A stretch of DNA of 23,417 nt from UBA931 sp036825435 (GCA_036825435.1 DAISYG010000025.1:1-23417); one strand, 5' to 3'; positions 8,438 to 16,699 are shown, counted from the first letter of the stretch. A program made the numbers and translations. The notes: generated by a model from the sequence alone, not told the origin.

Positions 8438-9346
8438 ATGACTTCTTTCGCGCTTTATCTTTTCATCGTTGTGGCGGTATTGATGACGGTTCTGGCACTG
8501 GCTTGGATCGGTCCCCGTCTTTTTTCCGCACCGGAGCTCGAACCTTCCGTCGATGAAAACACGTCCAACCTGCTCGTCTATCAAGACGAACTTGCCCAAC
8601 TCGATCGTGAGTTTTCCCTAGGCAATATTTCCCAAAAAGATTTTGAAGAAGCGCGCACGGAATTAAGCAAACGGATGCTCTCTGAAGTGGATGATAAAGA
8701 CGACGTGAAATCGCGCGCGCCGCTGTCGCATTGTCTTTCCTCTGCTACTCAAAAAATCGGGCTGGTGGTGATGGGGCTGGTGCCGGTGCTCGCCGCGGGT
8801 TTGTATCTGCATATCGGCAACATCCAGATGTTTACGGTCATGAAAGATGAATCCGGCGGCGGTCAAACCATCTCGCAACAACTGCGCGCACATCTTGCTG
8901 CCAATCCCGAAGACGCGCGCGCTTGGGTGTTTCTCGGTCGCGCCGAAATGGAAGCCAATCATTTCAACGAAGCAACGACCGCGTTCGAAAAAGCCATTGC
9001 CGCATCCGGCAAAGTAGCGAACGACGCAACCGTTCTTTGCGAATTGGCCGAAGCGATCGGTATGCGTCAAGGTGGCACGTTCCGCGGTCGTCCACATGAG
9101 CTCGTCAAACAAGCGCTGGAATTGGCGCCAGGCAACCCGGTCGCTCTGGAAATGGCGGGCAGTGCTGCTTACGAATCGCACGATTACAAAACTGCTGCGC
9201 GCCATTGGCGGGCTTTGCGCGACATGCTTGCGCCTGATTCCCGTTCCTACCAAGAGCTGAGCGTTGCCATTGCTCGCGCCGAAGCGGAAATCGAAGAAGA
9301 AGCGGACGCACCAACCAGCACGGCTGCCGTAAAACTGACTCCGTAG
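8438..9346 (+). CDS. ccmI: CcmI-like c-type cytochrome biogenesis protein with TPR domain
   Basis: A 302-residue protein with the CcmI layout. TM1 is near 4-25 (FALYLFIVVAVLMTVLALAWIG). A cytoplasmic loop follows with the family's YQDELAQLDREFSLGNISQKDFEEARTELSKRML segment. TM2 is near 103-123 (IGLVVMGLVPVLAAGLYLHIG). The periplasmic C-terminal tetratricopeptide region includes PEDARAWVFLGRAEMEANHFNEATTAFEKAIA. CcmI holds apocytochrome c for the haem lyase CcmFH. No other ccm gene is in the window, which is unusual because ccmI often ends a ccm operon. A stand-alone paralogue is possible. I chose ATG at 8438, where the hydrophobic N-terminus begins. A GTG at 8414 adds eight residues overlapping the T-run. 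The ribosome binding site is weak. Confidence 0.75.
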   Translation: MTSFALYLFIVVAVLMTVLALAWIGPRLFSAPELEPSVDENTSNLLVYQDELAQLDREFSLGNISQKDFEEARTELSKRMLSEVDDKDDVKSRAPLSHCLSSATQKIGLVVMGLVPVLAAGLYLHIGNIQMFTVMKDESGGGQTISQQLRAHLAANPEDARAWVFLGRAEMEANHFNEATTAFEKAIAASGKVANDATVLCELAEAIGMRQGGTFRGRPHELVKQALELAPGNPVALEMAGSAAYESHDYKTAARHWRALRDMLAPDSRSYQELSVAIARAEAEIEEEADAPTSTAAVKLTP

Positions 9347-9396
9347 TCCCGCGTTGCCGCGTCCACCTTTGGGTTGATACATACAGGGAAAAACAA

Positions 9397-10788
9397 GTGG
9401 ATACTGCAACATCAAAAAAAGCGATTGTGATTGGCGCCGGTCTCTCCGGCTTGACGACTGCTTATCGTCTGCACAAGCAAGGCGTTGACGTTACCGTTCT
9501 CGAAAAAGAATCACGTACCGGCGGTGCGATCGGCTCCGGCAGAAAAGATGGCTTTCTGTGGGAGTCCGGCCCCAATAACGGGCTCGATACTTCACCTTTA
9601 ATCAACGAATTACTCGACGACCTTGGCATTCGCCAAGAGCGCCTCGGCGCCAATAAAATCGCCGATCGCCGTTTCATCGTGCGTGACGGAAAATTGATTC
9701 CGCTGCCGATGTCACCCTCTTCTTTTTTGACCACGCCGCTTTTTTCACGCAAAACCAAGCTCGGCTTATTGCGCGAGCCATTCATCAAACCATCGTCACC
9801 GGAAATGGAAGAAAGCGTCGCTGGTTTTGTTCGTCGCCGTTTAGGTGAAGAATTTCTGCATTTCGCCATAGACCCGTTTGTTTCCGGCATCTACGCCGGA
9901 GATCCGGAAATTCTTTCCGTGCAAGCAGCATTCCCCAAACTTTTTGCACTGGAGCAACGCTATCACAGTCTGATTCGCGGCACGGTCATGGGCGCGCGCG
10001 AGCGCAAGCGCAACGCGGAAAAAGCAAAAAACGAAGCCAAGAGTTTTTCGTTCAAAGAAGGTATGCAAACACTCACCGACGCGTTGACGAAAAACCTTCC
10101 CGATGTGCAGACTGGTATCGAAATCGACAGTATTCATCGTGATGATTCGGGCGTATGGCACGTCAACGGCAAACGTGATGGCGAAGCGCAAAGCTGGCAA
10201 GCCTCAACACTCGTCTTGTCCGCGCCCGCTGATGCTGTGTCCTCATTGCTAGCGCCTTTCGCTGAAGATGCCGCCGCCGCGCTCAAAGCCATTCCCTATG
10301 CGCCGGTCGCCACGCTGGTCAGCGTTTGGAAACGCGAAGATATCGCGCATCAACTCGATGGCTTCGGTTTTCTGGTGCCGCGCCTGGAAGGGCTTGAAAT
10401 TCTCGGCACTTTGTTTTCCAGTTCCATGTTCGACTACCGTACCGACAGCGATCATGCTGTGCTGACCACGTTCATCGGTGGCATGCGTTGTCCGGGGCTA
10501 CCTTATAAAGGCGATGAAGCATTGCTCGGCATCATGCAAACTGATTTATCCAAACTGATCCGCGTTCAACAGCCTCCGTTGTGGACGAAGATCAACCGTC
10601 ACCCGCGTGCGATCCCGCAATACACGTTCGGTCATCTCAAACGCATTGAGCGTGTCGAAGCCGTGAAAAACGCATTCCCCGGCATTTTCTTTAGCGCTAA
10701 CTGGAAAGGTGGTATCGCGCTGGGTGACTGCATCAAAAATGGACACGCGGTGGCAGACGAAGTCGTTGCGTTTCTCAAAACTATCTGA
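9397..10788 (+). CDS. hemG: Oxygen-dependent protoporphyrinogen oxidase (FAD)
   Basis: A 463-residue flavoprotein of the amine-oxidase-like PPO family that oxidises protoporphyrinogen IX to protoporphyrin IX, the penultimate step of haem synthesis. The FAD-binding Rossmann motif is AIVIGAGLSGLTTAYRLHKQGVDVTVLEKESRTGG (about 8-42), followed by DGFLWESGPNNG. Family signatures downstream are FAIDPFVSGIYAGDPEILSVQAAFPKL (about 153-180) and, at the C-terminus, GIFFSANWKGGIALGDCIKNGHAVADEV. The symbol is written hemG or hemY depending on the annotation source. It is not the flavodoxin-like E. coli HemG. The start is GTG, with GGGAA about eight bases upstream. It lies 50 bases after ccmI on the same strand, so haem supply and cytochrome c maturation may be co-transcribed. 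A terminator follows at 10832. Confidence 0.9.
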   Translation: MDTATSKKAIVIGAGLSGLTTAYRLHKQGVDVTVLEKESRTGGAIGSGRKDGFLWESGPNNGLDTSPLINELLDDLGIRQERLGANKIADRRFIVRDGKLIPLPMSPSSFLTTPLFSRKTKLGLLREPFIKPSSPEMEESVAGFVRRRLGEEFLHFAIDPFVSGIYAGDPEILSVQAAFPKLFALEQRYHSLIRGTVMGARERKRNAEKAKNEAKSFSFKEGMQTLTDALTKNLPDVQTGIEIDSIHRDDSGVWHVNGKRDGEAQSWQASTLVLSAPADAVSSLLAPFAEDAAAALKAIPYAPVATLVSVWKREDIAHQLDGFGFLVPRLEGLEILGTLFSSSMFDYRTDSDHAVLTTFIGGMRCPGLPYKGDEALLGIMQTDLSKLIRVQQPPLWTKINRHPRAIPQYTFGHLKRIERVEAVKNAFPGIFFSANWKGGIALGDCIKNGHAVADEVVAFLKTI

Positions 10789-10831
10789 TTCCCCTTTGCC
10801 CCAGCGGCTTGGCAATTCGCCCGCCTTGAGG

Positions 10832-10862
10832 TACCGTTGCTCGATTCGCAACGGTATTTTTT
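10832..10862 (+). terminator. Rho-independent terminator
   Basis: TACCGTTGC (10832-10840) pairs perfectly with GCAACGGTA (10848-10856) around a seven-base loop. A T-run reaching 10862 follows. It ends the ccmI-protoporphyrinogen oxidase unit before aroP. Confidence 0.9.
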
Positions 10863-10903
10863 ATTGAACGCGTTTAGAACGTATCTATACGGGGAAGAGA
10901 ACC

Positions 10904-12346
10904 ATGGAAGCAGGACATTACGGCCAACTGCGCCGCGCACTCAAAAACCGTCATATCCAATTAATCGCTTTAGGCGGAGCAGTCGGCACGGGGCTTTTCC
11001 TCGGTTCGGCAGGCGTCATGAAAATGGCGGGGCCTTCGATGGTGCTCGGTTACGCGATCGGCGGACTCATCGCGTTTCTCATCATGCGCCAACTCGGCGA
11101 AATGATTGTACAAGAACCCGTCGCCGGATCGTTCAGCTATTTTGCTTATAAATATTGGGGCAACTTTGCCGGTTTCCTTTCCGGCTGGAATTACTGGGTG
11201 CTTTACGTGTTGGTCAGCATGGCGGAGCTCACGGCAGTCGGTGTTTATGTGCAATTCTGGTGGCCGCATATTCCGGTTTGGGTTTCGGTCATCGTCTTCT
11301 TTCTGTTGATCAACGCCATCAACCTTGCCAATGTCCGTCTCTATGGCGAAATGGAGTTCTGGTTTGCCATCATCAAAGTCGTCGCCATCATCGGCATGAT
11401 TCTTCTCGGCGCGTATTTGCTATTAACCCAAACCGGTGGAGAACAAGCCGGTATCAGCAACCTATGGTCGCACGGCGGTTTTTTCCCGATGGGCATCACC
11501 GGCATGATCATGGCGATGGCGATTATCATGTTTTCATTCGGCGGACTGGAGTTAGTCGGCATCACCGCCGCCGAGGCAAGCGAACCGGAAAGAACCATTC
11601 CGCGTGCGATCAACCAAGTGATCTATCGAATCCTGATTTTCTACATCGGCGCACTGACAGTATTGCTCGCGCTTTATCCGTGGGATCAATTGGTCGAAAT
11701 CATCGGACAGGGCGGACACGATTACAGCAACAGTCCGTTCGTGTTGATCTTCTCGCAAATCGGCATTCCCGCTGCTGCGCATATTCTGAACTTCGTCATC
11801 CTCACCGCCGCACTCTCGGTGTACAACAGCGGCGTGTATTGCAACAGCAGGATGTTGTATGGCTTGGCTTTGCAGGGGAATGGTCCCAAATTTTTGATGA
11901 AGGTGGATCGGCGCGGCGTTCCCGTTTTCGCGATTGCGCTGTCGTCAGCGGCAACGTTGATCTGCGTTATCATCAACTACACCATTCCGAAAGAAGCACT
12001 GAGTATTTTGATGTCGCTGGTGGTTGCGGCGCTCGTCATCAACTGGGCGATGATCAGCTTGGCGCATCTGAAATTCCGCGCTGCGCAGAACAAAAAAGGC
12101 GTCGTGACAAAATTCAAATCCATCGCCTACCCGTTCAGCAATTACCTGTGCATCGCCTTCATGATTTTCATTCTGGTGATCTTGATGCTGATGCCCGGCA
12201 CCGAACCATACCGCCTCATCGCACAAGGTGAAATCGGCAAAGGCCTTGGTATGTTGTTGAGCAATGTCAGCATCTCCGTACTGGTTCTGCCGTTCTGGAT
12301 CCTATTGCTATGGCTTGGTTATCGCTTCAAGGAAAAGCGAGCGTAA
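10904..12346 (+). CDS. aroP: AroP-like aromatic amino acid permease
   Basis: A 480-residue APC-superfamily transporter with twelve predicted membrane segments. The N-terminus RRALKNRHIQLIALGGAVGTGLFLGSA carries the substrate-binding glycine-rich turn of TM1. MRQLGEMIVQEPVAGSFSYFAYKYWG and GWNYWVLYVLVSMAELTAVG are near-identical to E. coli AroP as I remember it. FSFGGLELVGITAAEASEPERTIPRAINQV is the amino acid permease signature around TM6. ALSVYNSGVYCNSRMLYGLA also follows AroP/PheP. Likely substrates are phenylalanine, tyrosine and tryptophan by proton symport; AroP versus PheP cannot be settled by eye. GGGGAAGAG precedes ATG. A weak 5-bp stem (12377-12381 with 12397-12401) followed by T5 may end it. 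It is convergent with the RNA-repair operon. Confidence 0.9.
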   Translation: MEAGHYGQLRRALKNRHIQLIALGGAVGTGLFLGSAGVMKMAGPSMVLGYAIGGLIAFLIMRQLGEMIVQEPVAGSFSYFAYKYWGNFAGFLSGWNYWVLYVLVSMAELTAVGVYVQFWWPHIPVWVSVIVFFLLINAINLANVRLYGEMEFWFAIIKVVAIIGMILLGAYLLLTQTGGEQAGISNLWSHGGFFPMGITGMIMAMAIIMFSFGGLELVGITAAEASEPERTIPRAINQVIYRILIFYIGALTVLLALYPWDQLVEIIGQGGHDYSNSPFVLIFSQIGIPAAAHILNFVILTAALSVYNSGVYCNSRMLYGLALQGNGPKFLMKVDRRGVPVFAIALSSAATLICVIINYTIPKEALSILMSLVVAALVINWAMISLAHLKFRAAQNKKGVVTKFKSIAYPFSNYLCIAFMIFILVILMLMPGTEPYRLIAQGEIGKGLGMLLSNVSISVLVLPFWILLLWLGYRFKEKRA

Positions 12347-12500
12347 TCACTTCCTTTCCTTACGTCTGTTTTTTCGACCGCATCGCGCATCATGCCGCGG
12401 TGTGTTTTTGTGACCTCAAACAAAGGCTTTCTTTGAACAAGCAAAGAGAAGAAAACCGATGCTTGCAAGAATCTGTTTCGTCGTCAGAAAATCCTGTTGG

Positions 12501-13319
12501 TTATTGTAGTCCATCCGAATATAAATGTACGGTTTCCCGCAAAAAGTGATCCAGTTCCTCGACGTTCTTGTGCTCCATTTTCTGCTCAAAATCATTTGAA
12601 GCAAGGCGATTCAGTTCCTGCTCGATAAATGCATGGATACCCGGCCAGCGCTCACTGTATTCCGCTTCACCGGAACGCATTTTAATATCCAGCAGACGAT
12701 TGATTTCATCAAGCAGCGCCGGATCGTCCAGCGTACCAACAGCAAGATCGGCAAAGCGCATCGGCGGCTGGCCTTGACGGGTTTCAATCCAGCGTACCGC
12801 CAACAGCGGGCGCAAAACATACAGATATTTTTTCAGGCGCACCTGATCATCTTGCAAATAGCCACGAAAATTGCTTTTCGCCATCGTCAGATAATGGTGG
12901 TAGCCCTTCAACGATGAAAAATGCGTCTGCGCCAATACGCGCAACCGCCGAACCGTTTCCGCTTCTTCGCGGTAAACAACCGGCGAATCGAGCCATTCCA
13001 GCAACACCGGATTGGATCGCAACAATAACTGCAACGTCTTGCGCAGTTCCCAACCATTGATATCAAGCGCATCATCAATGGGCAATTCGATGACATCGCG
13101 CTGAGGTTCAACCGACAGATACCATGGCAAACGAGGCACATAGATGAAGCGTACATCGTAATCGCTGTCCGGTGATGCAAAGCCCCAGGCACGGCTTCCC
13201 GATTCACAGGCATAAAGGATCGTGACCTCGTACTTTCGTTCGATGCCCTGCAATGATTGCACGATGGCAGCACGTACGTTTTCATCAATGGGATGATTGC
13301 TTGATATTTTCGGGTTCAT
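12501..13319 (-). CDS. RlaP/YcgL-type DNA polymerase beta-fold nucleotidyltransferase
   Basis: A 272-residue protein with the polymerase-beta nucleotidyltransferase signature near residues 43-64: ESGSRAWGFASPDSDYDVRFIYV, that is GSRAWG followed by DSDYD with the metal-binding Asp pair. A helical C-terminal region follows. It matches the predicted nucleotidyltransferase family COG3541 (I believe PF10127, named RlaP and predicted to act in RNA repair). The role is inferred: adding nucleotides to damaged RNA ends, probably tRNA 3' ends, before or after RtcB ligation. It is the last gene of the operon and starts 29 bases after the rtcB stop. I chose ATG at 13319, where the family N-terminus begins. 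An upstream GTG at 13364 overlaps rtcB. The Shine-Dalgarno sequence is weak, so re-initiation after rtcB is plausible. Confidence 0.85.
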   Translation of the reverse strand: MNPKISSNHPIDENVRAAIVQSLQGIERKYEVTILYACESGSRAWGFASPDSDYDVRFIYVPRLPWYLSVEPQRDVIELPIDDALDINGWELRKTLQLLLRSNPVLLEWLDSPVVYREEAETVRRLRVLAQTHFSSLKGYHHYLTMAKSNFRGYLQDDQVRLKKYLYVLRPLLAVRWIETRQGQPPMRFADLAVGTLDDPALLDEINRLLDIKMRSGEAEYSERWPGIHAFIEQELNRLASNDFEQKMEHKNVEELDHFLRETVHLYSDGLQ

Positions 13320-13348
13320 TTGCCTGACCGTTTCTTCATTTGTCTTCT

Positions 13349-14566
13349 TCACCCTTTCACACACACCACCTGCCGCAACGTATGCACCACTTCGACCAGC
13401 GAATGCTGCGCATGCATCACGGCGTCAATATCCTTGTAGGCCATCGGAATCTCGTCGATCACATCGCTGTCCTTACGGCACTCCACATGCGCCGTCGCAC
13501 GAACCTGATCGTCCACATTGAAACGACGCTTGGCCTCGTTGCGGCTCATCACCCGCCCTGCACCATGGCTGCACGAACAGAATGATTCCTCATTACCAAG
13601 ACCACGAACAATATAACTTTTGGCGCCCATGGATCCGGGGATGATACCCAACTGCCCCTTGTATGCCGACACCGCACCTTTGCGGGTAACCCAGATGTTC
13701 TCACCGAAGTGCGTTTCGCGCTGTACGTAGTTGTGGTGGCAGTTTACCGCCCCCCTATCGGTGGCAAACGGTTTGGCGATTGATGCCCGTACTGCGCTGA
13801 CCACGTTCGCCATCATCGCATCACGGTTCCGACGCGCATAATCCTGCGCCCAACCCACTGCCTCAATGTAATCATCGAAGTACTCGCTGCCTTCTTCAAA
13901 ATACGCAAGATCACGATCGGGCAGATGGATCATGTGTTTTTCCATGTCCTTTCTCGCCAGATCGATAAACAGCGTACCGATGGCATTGCCCACACCGCGC
14001 GAACCCGAATGCAGCATCAACCAGACACGCTCGCTCTCATCCAGACATACCTCGATAAAATGGTTGCCCGTTCCCAGCGTTCCCAGGTGTTTATGGTTGT
14101 TCGTGTTTTTCAGGCACGGGTATTTTTCGGTGATGCGCTCGAACCCGGGCAGCAACGCCGTCCACATCGCGTCAACGTTCTGCGGCGTATCGTGCCACGA
14201 CCCTTTATCACGCTTGCCCCTTGATACTTCACGCCCATGCGGTACCGCTTTTTCAATCGCGCAACGCAATGCATACAGGCTATCCGGGAGGTCGGAAGCC
14301 GTCAGCGTGGTGCGCGTTGCCATCATGCCACAACCGATATCCACACCGACTGCCGCCGGGATGATCGCAGCCTGCGTCGGGATCACACTGCCGATGGTCG
14401 AGCCCTTACCGAGATGCACGTCCGGCATGACCGCCAGGTGATGGAAGATGAATGGCATCTGTGCCGTCGCCAGCAATTGTTTGCGCGCGCCATCCTCCAC
14501 CGGCACACCCTGCGTCCACATTTTGATTGCCGCGCTGCCTTCCTGTTCAATAATGTTGTAGTCCAT
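13349..14566 (-). CDS. rtcB: RtcB RNA 3'-phosphate/5'-OH ligase
   Basis: A 405-residue GTP- and Mn2+-dependent RNA ligase that joins 2',3'-cyclic phosphate or 3'-phosphate ends to 5'-OH ends. Active-site landmarks, with E. coli equivalents from memory: Cys79 in GVDIGCGM (C78), His169 in GTGNHFIE (H168), His186 in LMLHSGSRG (H185), the NCHHNYVQ histidines near 277-278 (H281) and the guanylated His334 in FCSCSHGAGRVMSR (H337). PDVHLGKGSTIGSVIPT is also present, and the C-terminus MAYKDIDAVM...LRQVVCVKG is intact, so the enzyme looks functional. I chose ATG at 14566, which aligns with E. coli MNYELL. ATG at 14581 would add five residues and overlap the zinc-ribbon stop by 8 nt. It belongs to the RtcR-controlled RNA-repair operon. 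No rtcA neighbour is seen. Confidence 0.96.
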   Translation of the reverse strand: MDYNIIEQEGSAAIKMWTQGVPVEDGARKQLLATAQMPFIFHHLAVMPDVHLGKGSTIGSVIPTQAAIIPAAVGVDIGCGMMATRTTLTASDLPDSLYALRCAIEKAVPHGREVSRGKRDKGSWHDTPQNVDAMWTALLPGFERITEKYPCLKNTNNHKHLGTLGTGNHFIEVCLDESERVWLMLHSGSRGVGNAIGTLFIDLARKDMEKHMIHLPDRDLAYFEEGSEYFDDYIEAVGWAQDYARRNRDAMMANVVSAVRASIAKPFATDRGAVNCHHNYVQRETHFGENIWVTRKGAVSAYKGQLGIIPGSMGAKSYIVRGLGNEESFCSCSHGAGRVMSRNEAKRRFNVDDQVRATAHVECRKDSDVIDEIPMAYKDIDAVMHAQHSLVEVVHTLRQVVCVKG

Positions 14567-14573
14567 TTTCACT

Positions 14574-14939
14574 TCATTCATTGATTATCTTTCTTTCCAT
14601 CTTTTTCATTTTTCCTGCTTCACTGATTCTACGTGCCTCGGCTTTCCGTTGTCGTTCCTTTGCACGACAAGCCCGGCAACGCACTGCGATCGAGTCAGGA
14701 TTTCCACGCATTTGCTCATACCAGCGCTTCCGCCGTGCGGCATACCAGATTTCCTCTTTTCCACAATCCTTGCAAGTGAACGGAAAATCTTCATAATAGC
14801 CTTCGGGAAAACGCATCGACAGAACCCATGCATCCCAGGGATCCAATCCTTCGGTATTTACCGGTACCCGCTGATGATTTTTCTCCAGAAAACTTTTCTT
14901 TCTTTGCTTTCTGGCGGATACTTTTTTCTTGATACTCAT
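14574..14939 (-). CDS. Small basic zinc-ribbon protein of the RNA-repair operon
   Basis: A 121-residue protein with a highly basic N-terminus (MSIKKKVSARKQRKKSF), a central DPWDAWVLSMRFPEGYYEDFPFTCKDCGKEEIWYAARRKRWYEQMRG, and a second half-knuckle AVRCRACRAKERQRK followed by a Lys/Arg-rich tail. The CxxC...CxxC pairs (TCKDC and RCRAC) form a zinc ribbon, resembling the family of probable zinc-ribbon proteins with a KxCGxEExWxxxxQxWWYE-like core (possibly PF13451). Overall charge and zinc fold suggest RNA binding. GGGAG five bases before ATG 14939 sets the start. The stop overlaps the possible early rtcB start (ATGAATGA), implying translational coupling. The specific function is unknown. By position it is a candidate partner of RtcB. 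Confidence 0.75.
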   Translation of the reverse strand: MSIKKKVSARKQRKKSFLEKNHQRVPVNTEGLDPWDAWVLSMRFPEGYYEDFPFTCKDCGKEEIWYAARRKRWYEQMRGNPDSIAVRCRACRAKERQRKAEARRISEAGKMKKMERKIINE

Positions 14940-15072
14940 CATCGCTCCCAAAATCACATGTCAGAGAACAGGCATCAGACATCAGTAAAAGTATCTCTTC
15001 GCTCTGACTGAAAAACTTCTATCTCCGATCAAGCCCAAAAGTTTCCTTGTTCTCCGCAACATCCAAAATATC

Positions 15073-15102
15073 GGCGTCATTCCCGCGCAGGCGGGAATCC
15101 AG
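15073..15102 (+). repeat. dRS3-like palindromic repeat, copy 1
   Basis: A 30-bp unit whose core ATTCCCGCGCAGGCGGGAAT (15079-15098) is itself a palindrome with 8-bp arms. It matches the ATTCCC-N8-GGGAAT form of the neisserial dRS3 repeat, seen also in other proteobacteria. It is a perfect inverted copy of 15193-15222. Confidence 0.9.
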
Positions 15103-15192
15103 CCCACATTGATCAATAAAGATCATCCCGCCATTTCGGATTACCTTTTCGATAGCGCACAATTTCCACCGACCGTTTCCACAATCGTTTTT

Positions 15193-15222
15193 CTGGATTC
15201 CCGCCTGCGCGGGAATGACGCC
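15193..15222 (-). repeat. dRS3-like palindromic repeat, copy 2 (inverted)
   Basis: The exact reverse complement of 15073-15102 over all 30 bases; core 15197-15216. The two copies bracket 90 bp and could fold the transcript into one long hairpin or two short ones. Confidence 0.9.
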
Positions 15223-15264
15223 ACAATGTTGGAGAAGCCTTCTGCTCTTCGCTCTCTGTCATCT

Positions 15265-15293
15265 GTAGCAGGGGAGGCAAATTCCTCCCCTAC
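15265..15293. repeat. GGGGAGG/CCTCCCC hairpin
   Basis: GGGGAGG (15271-15277) pairs with CCTCCCC (15284-15290) around a six-base loop. An outer GTA/TAC pair is offset by a bulge. It lies six bases past the slipin stop. It lacks a T-run on the minus strand, so it looks more like a dispersed REP-like unit or an mRNA-stabilising hairpin than a terminator. Confidence 0.55.
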
Positions 15294-15299
15294 CATCCT

Positions 15300-16445
15300 T
15301 TAACCAGCCTTCAGCGACACCAGACCATTCAACACCTGATCCAGGCCACCCACCACCGAAATGCGGTCGATCCGTTCGGCCACGCGCTCCAGGGTTTCCA
15401 GTTCCTTGAGGCGCAACGCCACCGGGTTGTCTTCCATCACCTTGGCGGTATTGAGCAGCGAACGTGTTGCGTTGGTTTCTTCACGACGGCGGATCACGTT
15501 GGCTTCCGCCACTTTCTGCGCTTCCACCACGCGGGCAAGAATATCCTTCATCTCGCCCGGCAGCACGATATCGCGCACGCCGAGGCTCATCACTTCAAGA
15601 CCAAAACCTTCCAGTTTGGTTTTCAAATGTGCGCTGACCATCTCATCAATACTCTGCTTGTTTTCAAGAATCGCATCGAGCGTACGCGTACCCACTGCCG
15701 CACGCAAACCGAACTGCAATTCGCGGTACAAGTATTCAACCGGCTTGTTGACCTGCGCAAACGCCAGTGCCACATCGGTAAAGCGCCAGTTGGCCACCAG
15801 CGTCAGACGCAAACCAACGCGATCCTTGGTCAGGATTTCCTGACCGCTGACCTCCATCGCCTGCAAACGCGTATCCACCAGTTCAAGTTGCACCTCACGG
15901 TTGAAGCGCCAGAATGCACGCAAGCCGGGCGACAACAATTGCTCCACCTTGCCGTCGATGCGCAACACACCAACATGGTACGCGGGCACCTGCGCGACCA
16001 ACACGCCGTCCAGACCGATCACCGCACGGTTTTTCAGGTTGGCCGCGTTGAGCTGCTTCGCCACCTTTTCGGGCAATTCGGTATGGTCTTCCAGCTTGAA
16101 ACGCTCCAAACGGTGCTGCTTCAAACCTTTCCAGACATAGTGCCGTGCGCCCGGTGCCAACACCTCAACAAGGATATCGTTCTCAAAACGCAAACCTGTT
16201 TCATTTTCTTCCAGCACCATGGTGATGAAATGTTCTTCCGCAACCTGCGGATCATTCATCAGCAAATATTCCACCACATGATTTGCATGCATCACGCTGT
16301 CCTGTACGCAATTGCCCATCGTCCGTCTTTTCAGCGGATCGAACAGCCAATAGCGGCCAGGCGCAAGAATCCGTTCAAAATCGTCATCACGAAACAAAGT
16401 GCCCTTTTCGTTGTGCTTCACAACATATCTTTTGAAAAACAACAT
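15300..16445 (-). CDS. Slipin (SPFH/stomatin-like) protein of the RNA-repair operon
   Basis: A 381-residue SPFH-family protein. The N-terminal part (MLFFKRYVVKHNEKGTLFRDDDFERILAPGRYWLFDPLKRR) is followed by a long linker, then the SPFH core (about 140-300: GVLVAQVPAYHVGVLRIDGKVEQLLSPG, VSGQEILTKDRVGLRLTLVANWRF, VEYLYRELQFGLRAAVGTRTLDAIL, GLEVMSLGVRDIVLPGEMKDIL). A C-terminal helical segment (VVEAQKVAEANVIRRREETNATRSLLNTAKVM) is typical for SPFH oligomerisation. No convincing transmembrane helix is seen. Slipins are recurrent partners of RtcB in RtcR-controlled loci; their job there is unknown. GGGAG seven bases before ATG 16445 sets the start. A longer open frame to 16550 lacks such support and looks non-coding. 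It is the first protein gene of the sigma54 operon. Confidence 0.88.
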   Translation of the reverse strand: MLFFKRYVVKHNEKGTLFRDDDFERILAPGRYWLFDPLKRRTMGNCVQDSVMHANHVVEYLLMNDPQVAEEHFITMVLEENETGLRFENDILVEVLAPGARHYVWKGLKQHRLERFKLEDHTELPEKVAKQLNAANLKNRAVIGLDGVLVAQVPAYHVGVLRIDGKVEQLLSPGLRAFWRFNREVQLELVDTRLQAMEVSGQEILTKDRVGLRLTLVANWRFTDVALAFAQVNKPVEYLYRELQFGLRAAVGTRTLDAILENKQSIDEMVSAHLKTKLEGFGLEVMSLGVRDIVLPGEMKDILARVVEAQKVAEANVIRRREETNATRSLLNTAKVMEDNPVALRLKELETLERVAERIDRISVVGGLDQVLNGLVSLKAG

Positions 16446-16675
16446 ATTCATTCTCCCATCAATCGCCAACCTGTCGCCGGTTCGACGGACTTCCTTCTCG
16501 GCACCTGCGAGGAGGCTCATCACAAAATCCATGTTCATCTGGCAGCGCACGGTGTTGCTGTGCTTGCGAGGTTCACACCGACTTCATCATTCGCTTCGTC
16601 ACCGATGCAGATTGGGCGTCGGCCAAACCGGCGGCGGCGCTTGCGCGATCCGCAGTCGGCAGGTATTACATTTAT

Positions 16676-16698
16676 AAAAGTGTCATCAAGAATGACTT
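16676..16698 (-). other. Hairpin directly after the tRNA-like fold
   Basis: On the minus strand AAGTCAT pairs with ATGAC-A-CTT (one bulged base), starting two bases after the tRNA-like 3' end and followed by TTATAAA. It could act as a weak attenuator or as a processing signal between the leader RNA and slipin. Confidence 0.35.
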
Positions 16699-16699
16699 G

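Larger units (their letters stand above)
14940..15299. other. Gene-free, repeat-filled spacer inside the RNA-repair operon
   Basis: This 360-bp stretch between slipin and the zinc-ribbon gene has no convincing reading frame. It holds two inverted copies of a 30-bp palindrome-bearing repeat and a GGGGAGG/CCTCCCC hairpin, listed separately. I find no sigma54-like promoter here on the minus strand, so the downstream genes probably depend on read-through from the promoter near 17201 or on an unrecognised promoter. Confidence 0.6.

Noticed and set aside
11155..12231. 358-codon open frame overlapping aroP in another frame
   Set aside because: The translation is Arg/His-rich frame-shadow sequence, while aroP in the proper frame is unmistakable.
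15073..15222. CRISPR-like array
   Set aside because: There are only two repeat copies, in inverse orientation, each an ATTCCC/GGGAAT palindrome, with no regular spacers and no cas genes in the window.
16446..16550. 35-codon in-frame extension of slipin (MRCQMNMDFVMSL...)
   Set aside because: GGGAG is correctly placed only for ATG 16445, and the family N-terminus begins there. The extension has no recognisable slipin sequence.
16563..16582. A second sigma54-like site (GG-N10-GC) just before slipin on the minus strand
   Set aside because: Only the dinucleotides match. The -24 and -12 contexts are poor, and such spacing is common by chance.
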